From Luteolibacter sp. LG18 (GTDB taxonomy: Bacteria > Verrucomicrobiota > Verrucomicrobiia > Verrucomicrobiales > Akkermansiaceae), in assembly GCF_036322585.1 (NCBI RefSeq), contig NZ_AP024600.1, forward strand, positions 5,394,001 to 5,458,000: 64,000 bases of DNA, written 5' to 3'. The notes under the pieces were generated by a model that saw only the letters and a program-made list of their open reading frames with translations, made no database searches and was not told the origin of the DNA. This document shows positions 62,376-64,000 of this stretch, piece by piece; the stretch's first letter is position 1; every line of letters begins with the position of its first letter. The position numbers were made by a program, and so were the translations under genes.

Positions 62376-63085
62376 GAGGCGTCCTCCCCCTTCGCTTTCC
62401 GCGCCGTGCGTTTCCGCGCCTCCACCTCCTCACGGAACGAAACGATCGCCGTCTCCTCCCGCGCGTCCGAAATCAGGTTCACCATCTCGATCCCCGCCCG
62501 CTCGATGCGGTGCACCAGGCGCTTCGCCCGGCCCAGGAAGTAGAGGTAGAAAAGATACATCGGCACCGCCACCGTGAGCCCCATCACCGAGGTGATCAGC
62601 GCCTGGAACACCCCGCCCGCCAGCTCCGCCGGACCGGCATAGCCGCCCTGCTCGCTCACCCGCTGGAAGGTGTCCACCATCCCCAGCAGCGTCCCCAGCA
62701 TCCCCACCAAGGGAGCCAGCAAGGCCACGCCCAGGATCAAACGGATGTTTTTCTCGATCCGCGGCACCTCCAGTTGCCCCGCCTCCTGGGCCACATCCCG
62801 CAGGTCCGAGCGCACCAGATGGTGCCGCAGCAGCAGCGAATGCGCGATCCGCGCCACCGGCCCCGGAGCCCGCGCCGCCTCATGCTGGGCCTCCGCGAAG
62901 GCCTTCCGGCGCACATGGTTGGAAAGCCCGACGAGCAGGTCCCCCACGTTGATCCGCGCCCGGTGGAAGAAGAACAACCGCTCCACCACGCACACCGCGC
63001 CCACGAACGCGAGCACCAGCAGCACCCACACCAAGGGCCCGCCCTGCTCGATCAGTCCGGAAGGTTCAAGAAATCCGCCGCTCAT
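62372..63085 (-). CDS. ExbB/TolQ-family motor protein (MotA/TolQ/ExbB)
   Basis: 237 residues with three membrane helices (PLVWVLLVLAFVGAVCVVERL, ILGVALLAPLVGMLGTLLGMVDTF, ALITSVMGLTVAVPMYLFYLYF). The APLVGMLGTLLGMVDTFQ and GVFQALITSVMGLTVAVP motifs are diagnostic of the proton-channel domain. It forms the stator-like pentamer around ExbD. The ATG at 63085 is used; upstream in-frame sequence is an intergenic repeat-like stretch. First gene of a four-gene operon with an ExbD-like, a TonB/TolA-like and a zinc-ribbon protein. Confidence 0.9.
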   Translation of the reverse strand: MSGGFLEPSGLIEQGGPLVWVLLVLAFVGAVCVVERLFFFHRARINVGDLLVGLSNHVRRKAFAEAQHEAARAPGPVARIAHSLLLRHHLVRSDLRDVAQEAGQLEVPRIEKNIRLILGVALLAPLVGMLGTLLGMVDTFQRVSEQGGYAGPAELAGGVFQALITSVMGLTVAVPMYLFYLYFLGRAKRLVHRIERAGIEMVNLISDAREETAIVSFREEVEARKRTARKAKGEDAS

Positions 63086-63303
63086 CGGGCCCCACCCTAG
63101 AGCACCCTCCGGCGGGTGACCAGCGCCGATTGCCCGCGATTCTTTCAGAAAATCGGATTTTGCGAACATCTTCGGGAAAGGAGTTGAGCCTTCAGGCGAG
63201 GAGGGTCTTCCGGGGGGCGGAGTCGGACGGAGCCGGTTTCCGGAATGGACCTGCCCCCTCTCCCATTCGTGTGCATTCGCGTTCATTCGCGGTTCCTCTC
63301 GAC
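63086..63303. other. Intergenic stretch upstream of ExbB-like gene
   Basis: 218 bp without a supportable gene. It presumably contains the promoter of the ExbB operon. The segment 63260-63300 has the near-repeated triplet-like pattern CGCGAATGAACGCGAATGCA (minus strand), which recurs in many genomes as non-coding sequence. Confidence 0.35.
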
Positions 63304-64000
63304 TCACGCGGCGCGTTGCAGGGAGCGGTGGTGGCGGGCGTGGTCGATCTCCCCGTGCCAGTGCACCAGCAGGCGGGCCAGCGAGCGGCGGCGGTAGTCC
63401 TTCTCCTCCGGGATGTCCGCGAGGTAGTAGCTTTCCAGGAGGTCGAGATCCTCGCTGTCGATCGGACCGAGTTCACGCAGGGCCTTGAGTTCCTTCGGTG
63501 ACCAGGTGGTGTGCGGCCTTCTGCCCACCATGCCGCCGATGCGCTGCCTCAGGGCGTCCGGGATGGGCGTCTTGCGACGGTTCCGGCTCTCTGCCTCGAT
63601 CTGGAAGAGATCGTCCGTCGAGGATGATGATGATCGATCCCCCCGTGGGGGTAAGGGGGTAATATCTTCTGAAGAGGAAGACGAAGAAGAAGACTGAAGA
63701 GTGGAACCACCCTTGGCACCACCCTTCGCGGCCTTGGCAGGTTTTACGACGCTCTTAGTAGCAACGTTTTCCCGGCGCTTGGCGGCGGATTTGCGGCCTC
63801 CTTCGGCGGATTTCTCGCGCCACTCGCGTTGTTTCCCGCGCTCTTCCTCGAGACGGGGATGGATCAATCGCGCGGGGTTTTCCGGATCGGGAATGAAGCA
63901 AGCGCGCACCGTTTCGATGACCTCGGTGGCGGCACCCTTGCCGCGTCGGACCCCCGCCATTTCTGAAACGGCAGGGCGCGGTAAGGGCAGATCGGGAAAG
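63304..64000 (-). CDS. DUF1376-like protein (5' end beyond right edge)
   Basis: At least 232 codons, open to the window edge. The segment EVIETVRACFIPDPENPARLIHPRLEEERGKQ resembles the end of the DUF1376 domain found in phage- and island-encoded replication-associated proteins. A low-complexity linker rich in Lys, Ala and Ser follows (a run of eight Ser at about residue 90 from the first internal Met). The C-terminal helical part contains HARHHRSLQRAA. An internal ATG at 63960 could be mistaken for the start, but the frame and family similarity continue upstream. It may mark the edge of another mobile region. Confidence 0.6.
   Translation of the reverse strand, partial: FPDLPLPRPAVSEMAGVRRGKGAATEVIETVRACFIPDPENPARLIHPRLEEERGKQREWREKSAEGGRKSAAKRRENVATKSVVKPAKAAKGGAKGGSTLQSSSSSSSSEDITPLPPRGDRSSSSSTDDLFQIEAESRNRRKTPIPDALRQRIGGMVGRRPHTTWSPKELKALRELGPIDSEDLDLLESYYLADIPEEKDYRRRSLARLLVHWHGEIDHARHHRSLQRAA

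Noticed and set aside
63240..63307. N-terminal extension of the ExbB-like gene
   Set aside because: The in-frame upstream stretch is a common non-coding pattern; the family start and first membrane helix agree with ATG 63085.

Overview
The window is GC-rich chromosomal DNA, most likely from a member of Verrucomicrobiota (a Luteolibacter/Haloferula-like member of Verrucomicrobiaceae). The sequence-based reasons are an exosortase plus a PEP-CTERM substrate, an imuA-imuB-dnaE2 mutagenesis operon carrying a perfect TGTTC-N4-GAACA box (the LexA motif described for Verrucomicrobia), a hemX-hemA-hemC-cobA/hemD order, and abundant GC-rich palindromic repeats. Species assignment is inference.

Layout. 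1-7.5 kb (minus strand): a large hybrid sensor kinase, an Hpt phosphotransfer protein, a membrane-anchored TPR protein and an exosortase cut by the left edge, apparently one operon. 7.7-13.1 kb: a secreted GH9 cellulase with a LamG-like C-terminus, a membrane acyltransferase, and a PEP-CTERM/DUF4114 surface protein. 13.1-28.5 kb: an exopolysaccharide locus transcribed divergently from about 19.9 kb. The minus arm has a STAS protein, a nucleotidyltransferase-like protein, a GT4, a GT26-STAS-STAS fusion, a second GT4 and a flippase. The plus arm has an initiating sugar transferase, a beta-helix protein, an RsbW-like kinase/GAF/SpoIIE phosphatase, a response regulator, an alkaline-phosphatase-fold protein, GT4, GT2 and GT4. 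Most junctions are ATGA/GTGA overlaps. Three STAS domains plus a combined kinase/phosphatase inside one glycan locus suggest that polysaccharide synthesis is controlled by Ser-phosphorylation partner switching. This is the most interesting system in the window. 28.5-31.4 kb: a second hybrid kinase with its own divergent Hpt gene.

31.4-42.5 kb: an accessory region between a broken AraC-family gene and a tRNA-Thr. It holds a secreted protein, a GYF_2 membrane protein, a DnaJ-zinc-finger-like membrane protein, an XRE regulator with a palindromic operator, a ligase-like protein lacking the nucleophilic lysine, a RadC/JAB protein, a DUF932 protein, small membrane proteins, a probable phage/plasmid replication initiator, a protein with two related DNA-binding modules, a DUF5131 protein and an excisionase-like HTH protein. 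No integrase is visible. It looks like a decayed or non-autonomous integrated element.

42.8-64 kb returns to core genes: cobA/hemD, hemC, hemA, hemX-like, rpsU, ybbP/ybbA-like ABC exporter with divergent tesA, dnaE2-imuB-imuA, a RAYT transposase flanked by its own repeats, a 4HBT thioesterase, fabF and a TolQR/ExbBD-like operon. A DUF1376-like gene runs off the right edge. Two about 450-bp palindromic elements (47.8 and 52.3 kb), three about 150-bp REPIN-like units (58-59 kb) and a 119-bp inverted-repeat element (45.3 kb) punctuate the intergenic regions.
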